Assembly (NCBI RefSeq): GCF_000418555.1
Contig: NZ_ATKM01000003.1
Location: 1-64,000, forward strand
DNA: 64,000 bases
Source of the DNA: Pseudomonas sp. P818
Lineage (GTDB): Bacteria; Pseudomonadota; Gammaproteobacteria; Pseudomonadales; Pseudomonadaceae
Direction of reading: 5' to 3'
Shown: positions 42,799 through 52,366 of the stretch, piece after piece
Numbering within the stretch: the first letter of the stretch is position 1
Layout: each line of letters opens with the position of its first letter
Notes under the pieces: model-generated
Database searches by the model: none
What the model was told of the DNA's origin: nothing
What the model saw: only the letters and a program-made list of their open reading frames with translations
Made by a program: the position numbers and the translations under genes

Positions 42799-44321
42799 GT
42801 GAGAAATCCGCTGTTCCCGACGTGCAGAGCGTCGATGTCTGCCTGTTGCTCGAGGGAACCTGGCCCTACGTGCGTGGGGGCGTGTCGAGCTGGATCAACC
42901 AGCTGATCCTGGGGCTGCCCGAGCTGACCTTCTCGGTCTTGTTCATCGGTGGTCAGAAGGAGGTCTACGGCAAGCGCCACTACGCCATCCCCGATAACGT
43001 GGTGCACATTCAGGAGCACTTTCTCGAAGACGCCTGGAGTGCAATTCCCACCACCAGTACCCGTTCGAGTGCCGAGCTGGCCGAGCTGATGGTCGACGTG
43101 CATCGCTTTCTGCACAGTCCGGACGAGCCCAGCGAGGAGCAGGGTAACGCCTTCGTGGATACCCTTGCAGCGGGCCGTATCGGCCGCGAGGCCTTCCTGC
43201 AGAGCCGCGCCAGCTGGAATGCTATCGTCGATGGCTATACCCAGCATTGCGCCGATCCGTCATTCGTCAATTACTTCTGGACGCTGCGTTCCATGCAGGC
43301 GCCGCTGTTCATGCTGGCGGAAGTCTCCAGAACGCTGCCGCGCGCGCGCATGTTGCACTCCATCTCCACGGGGTATGCCGGCCTTCTGGGCAGCATTCTG
43401 CAGCGTCGGTGGGACTGCTACTACCTGCTCAGCGAGCACGGCATCTACACCAAGGAACGCAAGATCGATCTGGCTCAAGCGGCCTGGATCGCCGAAAGCC
43501 CCGACGAGCGCCTGAGCACCGGCCTCGATGCGGAGGTCAGCTATATCCGCAGGTTGTGGATCCGCTTCTTCGAGCGCATCGGGCTGATCACCTATCGCTC
43601 TGCAGACTCCATCATCGCGCTATACGAGGGCAACAGGCGGCGTCAGGTTCTCGACGGCGCTCCCGAGGCGCGCACGCGGGTGATCCCCAACGGTATCGAT
43701 CTGGCCAGTTGGGATCAGGCGCTGCTCAGTCGGCCCGAGGGCGTGCCGCCGGTGGCTGGTCTGGTCGGGCGTGTGGTACCGATCAAGGACGTCAAGACCT
43801 TCATCCGCGCGATTCGCGGCGTGGTCAGCGTCATGCCCGAAGCCGAAGGCTGGATCGTCGGCCCGGAGGAAGAGGATCCGGATTACGCCGCCGAGTGCCA
43901 CAGCCTGGTAGCCAGTCTGGGGCTGCAGGACAAGGTGCGTTTTCTCGGCTTCCGCCAGGTGCGCGAAGTCGTACCGCAACTGGGCGTCATGGTCCTGACC
44001 TCGATCAGCGAGGCGCAGCCGCTGGTGGTACTCGAGGCCTGGGCCGCCGGCACGCCGGTCGTGACCAGTGATGTCGGCTCGTGCCGCGAGCTGGTCGAAG
44101 GCTCCACGCCGGAGGATCGCCAGCTCGGTACGGCAGGGGAGGTGGTGGCCATCGCCGACCCTCAGGCCACCTCGCGCGCCATTCTCTCGCTGTTGCGCAA
44201 CCCGGAGCGCTGGAAGGCTGCCCAGGCCGTCGGCCTTGAGCGTGTGCGGCGTTACTACACCGAAGAACTGATGCTCGCGCGTTATCGTGAGCTGTATCGC
44301 GAAGGCACGGAGAGCGCGTAA
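42795..44321 (+). CDS. pelF: Pel glycosyltransferase PelF
   Basis: A 508-residue cytoplasmic GT-B enzyme of family GT4 that polymerises Pel from UDP-linked N-acetylhexosamines. Recognisable parts are LLLEGTWPYVRGGVSSWINQ at the N-terminus (glycine-rich acceptor loop), SEHGIYTKERKIDLAQA, VIPNGIDL, GLVGRVVPIKDVKTFIRA and the donor-site ISEAQPLVVLEAWAAGTPV with the E-x7-E pattern. It overlaps pelE by four bases and pelG by one. Confidence 0.96.
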   Translation: MSEKSAVPDVQSVDVCLLLEGTWPYVRGGVSSWINQLILGLPELTFSVLFIGGQKEVYGKRHYAIPDNVVHIQEHFLEDAWSAIPTTSTRSSAELAELMVDVHRFLHSPDEPSEEQGNAFVDTLAAGRIGREAFLQSRASWNAIVDGYTQHCADPSFVNYFWTLRSMQAPLFMLAEVSRTLPRARMLHSISTGYAGLLGSILQRRWDCYYLLSEHGIYTKERKIDLAQAAWIAESPDERLSTGLDAEVSYIRRLWIRFFERIGLITYRSADSIIALYEGNRRRQVLDGAPEARTRVIPNGIDLASWDQALLSRPEGVPPVAGLVGRVVPIKDVKTFIRAIRGVVSVMPEAEGWIVGPEEEDPDYAAECHSLVASLGLQDKVRFLGFRQVREVVPQLGVMVLTSISEAQPLVVLEAWAAGTPVVTSDVGSCRELVEGSTPEDRQLGTAGEVVAIADPQATSRAILSLLRNPERWKAAQAVGLERVRRYYTEELMLARYRELYREGTESA

Positions 44322-45691
44322 TGGCGGGTATTGGCTTTGAACTGAGGAAGATCCTGTCCAAGGACTCCTACACATCGACGATGCGCGCCTACCTGTATGC
44401 CGGCCTGATCAGCTCCGGGCCTTGGGTGTTGTCGATCATCAGCGTAATGCTCATCGGCGTACTGAGCCTGGGGGCGGTGCTACCGGAAACGCTGATCGGT
44501 CAATTCCTGGTCACCGTGACCTACCTGATGGCCTCGTCGCTGATCCTCACCGGCGGGCTGCAGTTGTTCTTCACCCGCTTCGTCTCCGACCGGTTGTTCG
44601 AAAAACGCCTGGACCTGATCCTGCCCAACCTGGTGGGCATACTGCTGCTGGTAACGATCGTCTCGGGGCTGCTGGCGATCTGCGTGCTGGGGCTGCTGTT
44701 CGATCAGTCGTTTTCCTATCGCCTGCTGGTGATGGCCAACTTCGTGGTGCTGTGCAACCTGTGGCTGGTGATTATCTTCCTGTCGGGCATGAAGGCCTAC
44801 AACCGCATTCTCGGCGTGATGTTCCTCGGCTACTCGCTGATGGTCGCCTCGGCCTATCTGCTGCGCTTTCTCAACATCGACGGTCTGCTGCTGGGCCTGC
44901 TGATCGGGCACTCCAGCCTGCTGTTCATCTTCCTCTTCGACATCCTTCGCGAGTACCCGGCAGAACGCCTGGTCGCGTTCGATTTTCTAAAGCGTCGCCA
45001 CGTGTTCGGCAGCCTGCTGCTGACCGGGCTGTGCTACAACCTGGGCATCTGGATCGACAAGTTCATCTTCTGGTTCAACCCCTCGACCTCCGAAGCGGTG
45101 ATCGGCCCATTGCGAGCGTCGATCCTCTATGACCTGCCGATCTTCCTCGCCTACCTGTCCATCATCCCCGGCATGGCGGTGTTCCTGGTGCGTATCGAGA
45201 CCGATTTTGCCGAGTGGTACGAGCGCGTCTATGAGGCGATTCGTGGCGGGGAAACCCTGCAGCACATCGGCTGGCTCAAGGAGCAGATGATTCTGGCGAT
45301 TCGCCAGGGTCTGATGGAGATCTGCAAGGTTCAGGGGCTGACCCTGGTGCTGCTGTTTCTGCTGGCGCCGCAGCTGCTGTCGTGGCTGGGCATCTCGCAC
45401 TACTACCTGCCGCTGTTCTACATCGACGTGATCGGCGTGAGCATTCAGGTGGTGTTCATGGCCTTGCTCAACGTCTTTTTCTATCTCGACAAGCGCGCCA
45501 TCGTGCTCGAGCTCTGCGTGCTGTTCGTCCTGGCAAACGGTGCGTTGACGCTGTTCAGCCAGATGCTCGGCCCGACGTTCTTTGGCTACGGCTTTACCCT
45601 GTCGCTGCTGCTCTGCGTACTTCTCGGGTTGTACCGGCTCAACAGGGCGCTTGATGATCTTGAATTCGAGACCTTCATGTTCAGTCGCTGA
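44321..45691 (+). CDS. pelG: Pel inner-membrane transporter PelG
   Basis: A 456-residue protein with about 12 membrane helices, of the polysaccharide transporter (Wzx-like) superfamily; it is thought to carry Pel across the inner membrane. The start MAGIGFELRKILSKDSY and the Asp/Phe motif YNLGIWIDKFIFWFNP are PelG-typical. It is the last pel gene, so the operon is complete (A to G) with the standard order and overlaps. Confidence 0.96.
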   Translation: MAGIGFELRKILSKDSYTSTMRAYLYAGLISSGPWVLSIISVMLIGVLSLGAVLPETLIGQFLVTVTYLMASSLILTGGLQLFFTRFVSDRLFEKRLDLILPNLVGILLLVTIVSGLLAICVLGLLFDQSFSYRLLVMANFVVLCNLWLVIIFLSGMKAYNRILGVMFLGYSLMVASAYLLRFLNIDGLLLGLLIGHSSLLFIFLFDILREYPAERLVAFDFLKRRHVFGSLLLTGLCYNLGIWIDKFIFWFNPSTSEAVIGPLRASILYDLPIFLAYLSIIPGMAVFLVRIETDFAEWYERVYEAIRGGETLQHIGWLKEQMILAIRQGLMEICKVQGLTLVLLFLLAPQLLSWLGISHYYLPLFYIDVIGVSIQVVFMALLNVFFYLDKRAIVLELCVLFVLANGALTLFSQMLGPTFFGYGFTLSLLLCVLLGLYRLNRALDDLEFETFMFSR

Positions 45692-45721
45692 CTGATTCGA
45701 CTCTGCGCTGTCTTGCTCATG

Positions 45722-45753
45722 GAGTCCAAGGGCGGCAGTTGCCGCCTGGACTC
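45722..45753. terminator. Hairpin between pelG and the convergent chemoreceptor gene
   Basis: GAGTCC (45722-45727) pairs with GGACTC (45748-45753), with inner arms GGCGGCA and TGCCGCC, giving a strong stem with bulges. It lacks a T-tract on either strand, so it is an atypical terminator candidate serving the convergent genes. Confidence 0.5.
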
Positions 45754-45781
45754 AGCCATATGGCGCAGGTCGAACCTGGGG

Positions 45782-47404
45782 TCACAGGCGAAAGCGCATC
45801 AGCAACGTGTTGAGCGCGACGGCCAGGCGTGACAGCTCCTGGCTCGCAGCGTTGGTCTGGTCGGCACCGGCCGAGCTTTGCAGCGACAGGTCACGGATAT
45901 TGACCAGGTTGCGGTCGACCTCGCGTGCCACCTGCGCCTGCTGTTCCGAGGCGCTGGCGATCACCAGGTTGCGCTCGTTGATGGTGGCGATGGCGTCAGT
46001 GATCGTACCTAGCGCATCGCCAGCGGATTGGGCCAGCTCCAGGGTCGAGTCGGCGCGCTCCATGCTGGCGTTCATGGTAGCCACGGCCTGCTCGGTTTCC
46101 GTCTGTATGGCGCTGATCATCTGCTCGATCTCGCCTGTGGACTGCTGAGTTCGCTGCGCCAACGCCCTGACTTCGTCCGCCACCACAGCAAAGCCGCGGC
46201 CGTGATCGCCGGCACGCGCTGCTTCGATAGCGGCGTTGAGCGCCAACAGGTTGGTCTGGTCGGCGATGGCGCGAATGACATTGACCACTTGGCCGATATT
46301 GCGCACGTTGCTCGCGAGCAGGCCGACCTCTTCGCCTGCGTTGCCGATGTCGGCGGTCAGCAGGCGAATCGAGTCAATCGTCTGGCCGACCTGAGCATGG
46401 CCATGACGCGCACTTTCATCGGTATCACGCGTGGCCTGTGAGGTGCTCACGGCATTGCGCGCCACTTCCTCCACCGCTGCCGTCATCTCTGTCACGGCGG
46501 TGACAGCCTGTTCGATCTCGTCGTTCTGCTGATGCAGGCCGCGTCTGCCATCTTCGGTCACCGCATGCAGCTCCTCTGACGAGGACGCCAGCAGGCTGGA
46601 CGAGTCGGCAATCTGTTGCAGGGTGTCGCGCAGGTTGTGGCGCATGGTGCCCAGTGCACTGAGGAGCTGGGCGGGTTCATCCTTGCCCTGATCGGAAAAG
46701 TCGCGGCTAAGATCGCCTGCTGCGATTTCCTGCGCTATCCCGACGGCCTGAGCCAAAGGTTGGGTGATGCTGCGGGTCAGCAGCACTGCCAGGGCGACGG
46801 TGCAGATGATGGCGACCAGCAGCGTGATCAGGACGATGGCGTTCGCCGCTGCGTAGGCAGCCTCGCTGTCTGCCGAGGCCTGCTCGGCGCCCAGCTCGTT
46901 GAGTTTTACCAGTGCCAGCAGGGCTGCGCCCAGGTCGTCCGCATGCTCGCTGAGCTGGCCGCCGACCAGTCGGGCTACCTGGGCATCATCGCCGGACATG
47001 ATCGCCTCTATGACCTGTGCCTGCGTGGCCATGTAGCGCTCGCGACTGCTGCGAAAGCGTTCGTAGGTGCTTCTTTCCTCGGCCGAGCCGATCAGAGCGA
47101 TATATTCCTGTTCGGCATGGTCGAATTCGCGCTTGCTCTGCTCCAGCGTAGCGAGGTCGGCGGTCCGCTGTTCTGTCTCGCGAATGATATGGGTGCGCAG
47201 AGTCAGAGCCCTTATTCTGGCTGCACTCATGCCCATCTCTTCGAGCGCCAGCATCGAGGGAAACCACTTGGCTTCTATGGCGTCGGAGGCGGCGTCCATG
47301 CGCTTCATCTGCATCAGGGTGACAGCGCCCAGCAGGATGACCAGCAGGGCCAGCAGGGCGAAGCTTGCCGCCGCGCGTGTACCGATCTTCAGTTTTCTCA
47401 ACAT
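45782..47404 (-). CDS. Methyl-accepting chemotaxis protein
   Basis: A 540-residue chemoreceptor: TM1 (about 11-31), a periplasmic helical sensor of the four-helix-bundle type, TM2 (about 190-212), HAMP (about 213-265) and a long signalling domain with the hairpin-tip [19 protein letters not shown] chose ATG 47404 ([15 protein letters not shown]), as longer starts add a non-hydrophobic extension. No pentapeptide methyltransferase tether is seen at the C-terminus (ends LLMRFRL). It lies downstream of the EAL gene on the same strand and next to the pel operon. Ligand unknown. Confidence 0.95.
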   Translation of the reverse strand: MLRKLKIGTRAAASFALLALLVILLGAVTLMQMKRMDAASDAIEAKWFPSMLALEEMGMSAARIRALTLRTHIIRETEQRTADLATLEQSKREFDHAEQEYIALIGSAEERSTYERFRSSRERYMATQAQVIEAIMSGDDAQVARLVGGQLSEHADDLGAALLALVKLNELGAEQASADSEAAYAAANAIVLITLLVAIICTVALAVLLTRSITQPLAQAVGIAQEIAAGDLSRDFSDQGKDEPAQLLSALGTMRHNLRDTLQQIADSSSLLASSSEELHAVTEDGRRGLHQQNDEIEQAVTAVTEMTAAVEEVARNAVSTSQATRDTDESARHGHAQVGQTIDSIRLLTADIGNAGEEVGLLASNVRNIGQVVNVIRAIADQTNLLALNAAIEAARAGDHGRGFAVVADEVRALAQRTQQSTGEIEQMISAIQTETEQAVATMNASMERADSTLELAQSAGDALGTITDAIATINERNLVIASASEQQAQVAREVDRNLVNIRDLSLQSSAGADQTNAASQELSRLAVALNTLLMRFRL

Positions 47405-47464
47405 ACAAGTCTCATGACAGAACGACGGACCTGTTCGGTCCATCGGGGAAGGATTGGGTGACGA

Positions 47465-48262
47465 TCAGCCTGGGATGCGCTGGATGCCGGGCAGGTCGGC
47501 GAGTGCGAAACTCGGGCGACCGAACAGGTAACCCTGCAGCCATTCGCTGCCAATGTCCTGGGCCAGCTGCAGGTCTGCTTCGGTCTCGATGCCTTCGACG
47601 ATCACGCAGGGTGCCAAGGTCTTGCACAGCTCCAGCAGATGCACGAGGGTTCGTTCGCCCTGGGTGTTTTCGCGGGCGCGCTGGATATAGCTCTGATCGA
47701 TCTTGATGATGTCCGGCTGGCTTTGCAGGATGAACGCCAGTGTGCCGAAGCCCGAGCCGAAGTCGTCTACCGCCACCTGGCAACCACTGTTGCGCAGGTG
47801 AGTGACCAGCTCCACGGCACTGTTATGGCAGGGCGGTACGCTGCTTTCGGTAATCTCCACAGTCAGCCTGCGGGCCACGCATGGGTCGGCGTTCAGGGTC
47901 TCGAGCGTGCTTTCCCAGTCGGGATCCCACACCGTACTCAGGGCCGAGATGTTGCACCCGAGGGTGAGCTCGGCATGGCTCTGCAGGAGGTCGATCATGA
48001 CGTTCAGCACCCGATGATCCAGGGGGCGGATGACGTGCAGGCGCTCGAGCAGCGGGAAGGGGTTGAAGCCCAGCCCGCCACTCTCGTGACGCAGCAGGCT
48101 CTCCCGGTAAAGGATGCGCCCCGGCTCACGCGCCGCGACCACGGGCTGGAAGGCCAGGCAAAAGTGCCCGCGCTGCAGTTCGTCGTAGAACAGGTGGGCG
48201 CGTTGCAGATCGTCCAGGGCTCCGGGAGCCATGGGCGGCATTAACTGAGGGTTACGGTTCAT
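47465..48262 (-). CDS. EAL-domain protein, probable c-di-GMP phosphodiesterase
   Basis: A 265-residue stand-alone EAL domain with no membrane segment or sensor. The signature motif reads ESL (YRESLLRH, about residue 53), keeping the catalytic Glu and the Leu. The other catalytic positions are present: Asn in GCNIS, Glu in VEITES, DDFGSGFG, Lys in IIKID, Glu in EGIET and QGYLFGRP. So it is likely active, with the Ala to Ser change worth testing. AGGAG precedes the ATG by five bases. It is followed 60 bases later by the chemoreceptor gene, possibly one operon. Confidence 0.88.
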   Translation of the reverse strand: MNRNPQLMPPMAPGALDDLQRAHLFYDELQRGHFCLAFQPVVAAREPGRILYRESLLRHESGGLGFNPFPLLERLHVIRPLDHRVLNVMIDLLQSHAELTLGCNISALSTVWDPDWESTLETLNADPCVARRLTVEITESSVPPCHNSAVELVTHLRNSGCQVAVDDFGSGFGTLAFILQSQPDIIKIDQSYIQRARENTQGERTLVHLLELCKTLAPCVIVEGIETEADLQLAQDIGSEWLQGYLFGRPSFALADLPGIQRIPG

Positions 48263-48649
48263 GCCGGCTCCTGCCGGCAGAAGCCGTATATCGCTGGGCC
48301 GTACATCCTGTTCTTACCTTTTTCAGGGGCCATTGTCGGGCAAAGCAATGAACACACCGGCGAGAGCTAAATCCTCTTGCCGATGTTGGGTTAAATAATG
48401 CTTGGAGAGTCGTGATGTCGTTGCATCACGCAGGGTCACCAGAGCGCTGGACAGCGCGTGTGGCCTGGCCGAAGGCACGCGTCTGCGTCCTGTGAAAGGG
48501 GAGTCGAGCGACTCGCCGAGGTCTGGAGGCTGGCGCAAATCCTTAGGTGGCTATCATCCTCTTCGAGCGCAGGGGCGAGAAGTGTTCCGCGGCACCATTC
48601 GCATGTCCGTGGAAACCGGTACTCAGCCGTTATTGGACAGGAAGACTCG
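48263..48649. other. Divergent intergenic region with CGTGATG dyad
   Basis: About 390 bases between the EAL gene (minus) and the AraC gene (plus), holding both promoters. CGTGATG-TCGTTG-CATCACG at 48411-48430 is a perfect 7-bp inverted repeat, a candidate operator or hairpin. The AraC ribosome binding site (AGGA, 48639-48642) is at the right end. I see no gene. Confidence 0.4.
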
Positions 48650-49663
48650 ATGTATTCGATTACCAGCGACTGCTTTCGCATACTGGCCAAGGCGTTTCTC
48701 GAACGTGGCGGTGCCCGCGAGGAGGGGCTGGCCGAGTTCGCTCAACTGCTCACCGGCAGCGGGACGATTCCCATGCTGCAGGTCTACCGTTTCGTCGAGC
48801 TACTGGTGGCCGAGAGCGGTGATCAGGACATGGGGCTGCGCGCCTACCAACACTTCCATCCCTGCCTGCTGGGCGTGAAGAGCTACGCCATGATGTCCAG
48901 TGCGACCCTGAGCGATGCATTGCGACACATGGCGGAGTACCACCCGCTGACCACCGACGGGTCGCACATGTTCATCGAACAGGATGCCCAGGGCTTTCAT
49001 CTGATGGGCCTGGAGATTGGCGCCGTAGGGCCGCAGGCGCCACGGGCATTCATCGACGCCGGGGCCGCCCTGGCCCTTGCTGTGGTGCATTGGCTGGCGC
49101 CTTTCGAGCGGCCGATGCCAGTGCTGCTGGAGCTGACCTACGCGCAACCCGAGGATACCGATGAGCTGCGCCGGCTGTTCGGTGACAACCTGCGCTTCGG
49201 CGCGCCGCGCAACCGTATGACCTTCAGCTTGAGCGATGCTGAGATCTGCTTACCTACCGCTGCGCAAGCCCTGCATCCGCTGCACGTCGGATACGCCAGA
49301 ACCTGGATGAGCGAGCAGGTAGATGGATCGTTGGAGGGCCGGGTGCGGCGCATCCTCAGTGCGCAGCTCAGCCTGGGGATCAGCCCCGGTCTGGGTGAGG
49401 TGGCGACGCAACTGGGCATGAGTAAGCGCAGCCTGCAGCATGGCCTCATGCGCGATGAGGTGAATTTCTCCGACCTGCTCGACGCTGCACGTCAGCGACA
49501 GGCGGCCAGCCTGCTGCGCCACAGCACGCGTAGCCTCAAGTACATCTCGGCGCAGCTCGGCTTTCGCGATCAGAGCAGCTTTCACAAGGCCTGCGTGCGC
49601 TGGTTCGGCATGGCACCTCTGCATTATCGCAGCGAGCCGCAGCAGCACAGCGTAAGTCCCTGA
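48650..49663 (+). CDS. AraC-family transcriptional regulator
   Basis: A 337-residue regulator of the OruR/arabinose-binding-N type: an effector domain (about 1-220) and two C-terminal helix-turn-helix units (GLGEVATQLGMSKRSLQHGL; LKYISAQLGFRDQSSFHKAC; WFGMAPLHYR), about 235-325. I chose ATG 48650 with AGGA seven bases upstream; longer starts would add a non-conserved extension. It is 174 bases upstream of the semialdehyde dehydrogenase gene in the same direction and may control it, but this is only positional. Confidence 0.9.
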   Translation: MYSITSDCFRILAKAFLERGGAREEGLAEFAQLLTGSGTIPMLQVYRFVELLVAESGDQDMGLRAYQHFHPCLLGVKSYAMMSSATLSDALRHMAEYHPLTTDGSHMFIEQDAQGFHLMGLEIGAVGPQAPRAFIDAGAALALAVVHWLAPFERPMPVLLELTYAQPEDTDELRRLFGDNLRFGAPRNRMTFSLSDAEICLPTAAQALHPLHVGYARTWMSEQVDGSLEGRVRRILSAQLSLGISPGLGEVATQLGMSKRSLQHGLMRDEVNFSDLLDAARQRQAASLLRHSTRSLKYISAQLGFRDQSSFHKACVRWFGMAPLHYRSEPQQHSVSP

Positions 49664-49837
49664 GCGCCACTTCAGGTCGCATCCGGCGTCGTTGGACGGT
49701 AAGCAGGACAAATCTGTTGTTGTCACTTATCATACATCCTACAACTGCGCAGGCGGTTGCGAATCCCGGCACTGCCGCCGGGCCTCATTCATTGTCCCGA
49801 TGGCGCCTTGCCCGCCATTCACTGACAGGAGAACGCC

Positions 49838-51421
49838 ATGCTGAGTCTGACTGGCCACAATTACATCGGCGGGGAGCGCCGCGCCGCCGGCACCGTCGAG
49901 CACAAGAGCCTCGACGCCAGCAGCGGTGAAGCGCTGCCGTACACCTTCATCCAGGCCACGCCGGAAGAAGTCGACGCTGCCGCCCAGGCTGCTGCCGCCG
50001 CTTATCCGATTTATCGCAACCTGTCGGCCGTGCGCCGTGCCGAGTTTCTCGAGGACATTGCCGACGAAATCGATGCCCTCGGTGATGACTTCGTTGCCTT
50101 GGTCTGCCGCGAAACTGCTCTGCCGGCTGCCCGCATCCAGGGTGAACGTGGTCGTACAAGTGGCCAGATGCGTCTGTTCGCCAAGGTGCTGCGTCGTGGT
50201 GACTTCTACGGGGCGCGCATCGACCGCGCCCTGCCGGATCGTCAGCCGCTGCCGCGCCCGGATATCCGCCAATACCAGATTGGCGTCGGTCCGGTCGCCG
50301 TGTTCGGCGCCAGCAACTTCCCGCTGGCCTTCTCCACCGCCGGTGGCGATACCGCTTCTGCCCTGGCAGCCGGTTGCCCGGTGGTGTTCAAGGCGCATAG
50401 CGGCCACATGGCCACTGCCGAATGTGTGGCCGATGCGATCATTCGTGCAGCCGAGAAAACCGGCATGCCCAAGGGCGTGTTCAACATGATCTTCGGCGGC
50501 GGCGTCGGCGAGATTCTGGTCAAGCACCCAGCCATCCAGGCGGTCGGCTTCACCGGTTCGCTGAAAGGCGGTCGCGCCCTGTGTGACATGGCGGCTGCCC
50601 GTCCGCAGCCGATCCCGGTGTTCGCCGAGATGTCCAGCGTCAACCCGGTGATCGTCCTGCCGGGCGCCCTGAAGGCGCGTGGCGCCACCGTGGCCAAGGA
50701 GCTGGCCGGCTCCGTAGTACTGGGCTGCGGTCAGTTCTGCACCAACCCGGGCCTGGTCATCGGCATTCGCAGCGCCGAGTTCAGTGAGTTCGTCGCCGGC
50801 CTGGCCGATGCCATTGGCGCACAGCCGGCGCAGACCATGCTCAACGCCGGCACCCTGCGCAGCTACACCAGCGGCGTCGCGCAGCTCAAAGGCCATGCAA
50901 AAGTCAGCCACCTGGCTGGCAACGAGCAAACTGGCAACCAGGCGCAGCCGCAGCTGTTCAAGGCTGACGTCAGCATGCTGCTCGAAGGCGACCACCTGCT
51001 GCAGGAAGAAGTCTTCGGCCCGACCAGCATCGTCGTCGAAGTCGCCGATAGCGCCGAGCTGACCCGTGCCCTGCAGAGCATGCACGGTCAGCTGACCGCC
51101 ACCCTGATCGCCGAGCGTGAAGACCTGAGCGCTTTCCGCGACCTGCTGCCGCTGCTGGAAGTCAAAGCCGGCCGTGTGCTGCTCAATGGCTACCCGACTG
51201 GCGTTGAAGTCTGCGACGCCATGGTGCATGGCGGCCCGTATCCGGCGACCTCCGACGCTCGCGGCACTTCGGTCGGCACCCTGGCGATCCACCGCTTCCT
51301 GCGTCCGGTCTGCTACCAGAACTACCCGGACGAGGTACTGCCGGAGGCGCTGCAGAACGCCAACCCGCTGGGCATCCAGCGTCTGGTCGACGGCGTGCAC
51401 ACGCGTGATGCGCTGAGCTGA
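49838..51421 (+). CDS. Alpha-ketoglutaric semialdehyde (2,5-dioxopentanoate) dehydrogenase
   Basis: A 527-residue aldehyde dehydrogenase of the long KGSADH branch, which oxidises 2,5-dioxopentanoate to 2-oxoglutarate in sugar-acid, hydroxyproline or pentose pathways. Typical stretches are GHNYIGGERR, FGASNFPLAFSTAGGDTASALAAGCPVVFKAH in part, GFTGSLKGGRAL, FAEMSSVNPV and the catalytic Cys in GCGQFCTNPG (about 300). AGGAG precedes the ATG. None of the usual partner dehydratases is beside it, so the upstream pathway is not shown. A 42-base perfect hairpin ends the transcript. Confidence 0.9.
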   Translation: MLSLTGHNYIGGERRAAGTVEHKSLDASSGEALPYTFIQATPEEVDAAAQAAAAAYPIYRNLSAVRRAEFLEDIADEIDALGDDFVALVCRETALPAARIQGERGRTSGQMRLFAKVLRRGDFYGARIDRALPDRQPLPRPDIRQYQIGVGPVAVFGASNFPLAFSTAGGDTASALAAGCPVVFKAHSGHMATAECVADAIIRAAEKTGMPKGVFNMIFGGGVGEILVKHPAIQAVGFTGSLKGGRALCDMAAARPQPIPVFAEMSSVNPVIVLPGALKARGATVAKELAGSVVLGCGQFCTNPGLVIGIRSAEFSEFVAGLADAIGAQPAQTMLNAGTLRSYTSGVAQLKGHAKVSHLAGNEQTGNQAQPQLFKADVSMLLEGDHLLQEEVFGPTSIVVEVADSAELTRALQSMHGQLTATLIAEREDLSAFRDLLPLLEVKAGRVLLNGYPTGVEVCDAMVHGGPYPATSDARGTSVGTLAIHRFLRPVCYQNYPDEVLPEALQNANPLGIQRLVDGVHTRDALS

Positions 51422-51433
51422 TCCGAGCGCTGT

Positions 51434-51475
51434 AACGAACAATGCCGCACCCTTCAAGGTGCGGCATTGTTCGTT
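51434..51475. terminator. Bidirectional hairpin terminator
   Basis: An 18-bp perfect inverted repeat (51434-51451 and 51458-51475) with a six-base loop CTTCAA lies between the dehydrogenase gene (plus) and the convergent hydrolase gene (minus). The outer arms are AACGAACAA/TTGTTCGTT, which give short A/T-rich flanks for both directions. Confidence 0.8.
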
Positions 51476-51490
51476 CAGGCGGCTGCAACC

Positions 51491-52264
51491 TTACTTGGCA
51501 GCGGCCTGGGTTTTCTCCACCGCCTGGATGATCACCTTGGCCACATCGGCCGGACGCGATTGCTGCGGCACGTGGCTGGCGGCGACCTCGGTGGTTTGCG
51601 CACCGATCTTCTTGGCGAAGTCGCGCTGCATCTCCGGCACGATCATGCGGTCATCGCTGGCGACCAGGTACCAGGACGGCTTCTGCTTCCAGGCCGCGAC
51701 GCTGGTGCGCTCATCGAAAGCTGCCGCGCGGATCGGGCCTTGCGTGGCGGCCATCACCGCCGTCTGCGCGGCTGGCAGATCCTGGGCGAAGTCGGCGGCC
51801 ATGCCCTGCGGTGTCAGGTAGAGGAAGCCATTCTTGTCCGCCGCGATCTGGCTCGAGCCCGGCGCGGTGCGGTAGCCGCTGTAGAGCTCGCCGCTGGACT
51901 GACCGGCGTTGGGGGCGAACGCGGCGACATAGACCAGGCTGCGCACTTTCTCGTCGGCCCCGGCCTCGGTGATCACCGTGCCGCCCCACGAGTGGCCGAC
52001 CAGAACCACGTCGCCGTCCTGATTGTTCAGCACGCGCTGGGTGGCGGCCACGTCGTCGACCAGCGAGGTCAGCGGATTCTGCACCACGGTGACCTTGATG
52101 CCTTTTTCCTGCAGCAGCGGCACGACCTTGGCCCAGTCGGAGCCGTCAGCGAAGGCGCCGTGGACGATCACTACCGAAGGCTTGGCCTCGGCAGCCTGGG
52201 CATTGATGGCGAAGAAGGGGCTGGCGATGGCAAGTGCCAGGATCAACGGCTTGGAATTGAACAT
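51491..52264 (-). CDS. Secreted alpha/beta hydrolase
   Basis: A 257-residue alpha/beta-hydrolase with a signal peptide (about 1-24, ending AINAQA). The nucleophile elbow is GHSWGG (about 90-95). HGAFADGSDW forms the oxyanion region, and candidate acid and base residues lie in SDDRMIVP and ASHVPQ near the C-terminus. Proteins of this group are close to esterases and haloperoxidase-like hydrolases of periplasmic location. AGGAGA precedes the ATG. It is divergent from the HD/LuxR gene. Substrate unknown. Confidence 0.9.
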   Translation of the reverse strand: MFNSKPLILALAIASPFFAINAQAAEAKPSVVIVHGAFADGSDWAKVVPLLQEKGIKVTVVQNPLTSLVDDVAATQRVLNNQDGDVVLVGHSWGGTVITEAGADEKVRSLVYVAAFAPNAGQSSGELYSGYRTAPGSSQIAADKNGFLYLTPQGMAADFAQDLPAAQTAVMAATQGPIRAAAFDERTSVAAWKQKPSWYLVASDDRMIVPEMQRDFAKKIGAQTTEVAASHVPQQSRPADVAKVIIQAVEKTQAAAK

Positions 52265-52366
52265 GATGGAATCTCCTGTGCTTGGGAGAGTTCAGTGTCG
52301 ATAATGCGCCGGTGCCCCGGTATCGGTCGTTTATCCGAGGACGGCAAAAAAACAGGAGAGCTGCCC

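Noticed and set aside
51467..52366. Upstream extension of the HD/LuxR frame
   Set aside because: It would overlap the convergent hydrolase gene completely; ATG 52367 has a good ribosome binding site and begins the conserved part.
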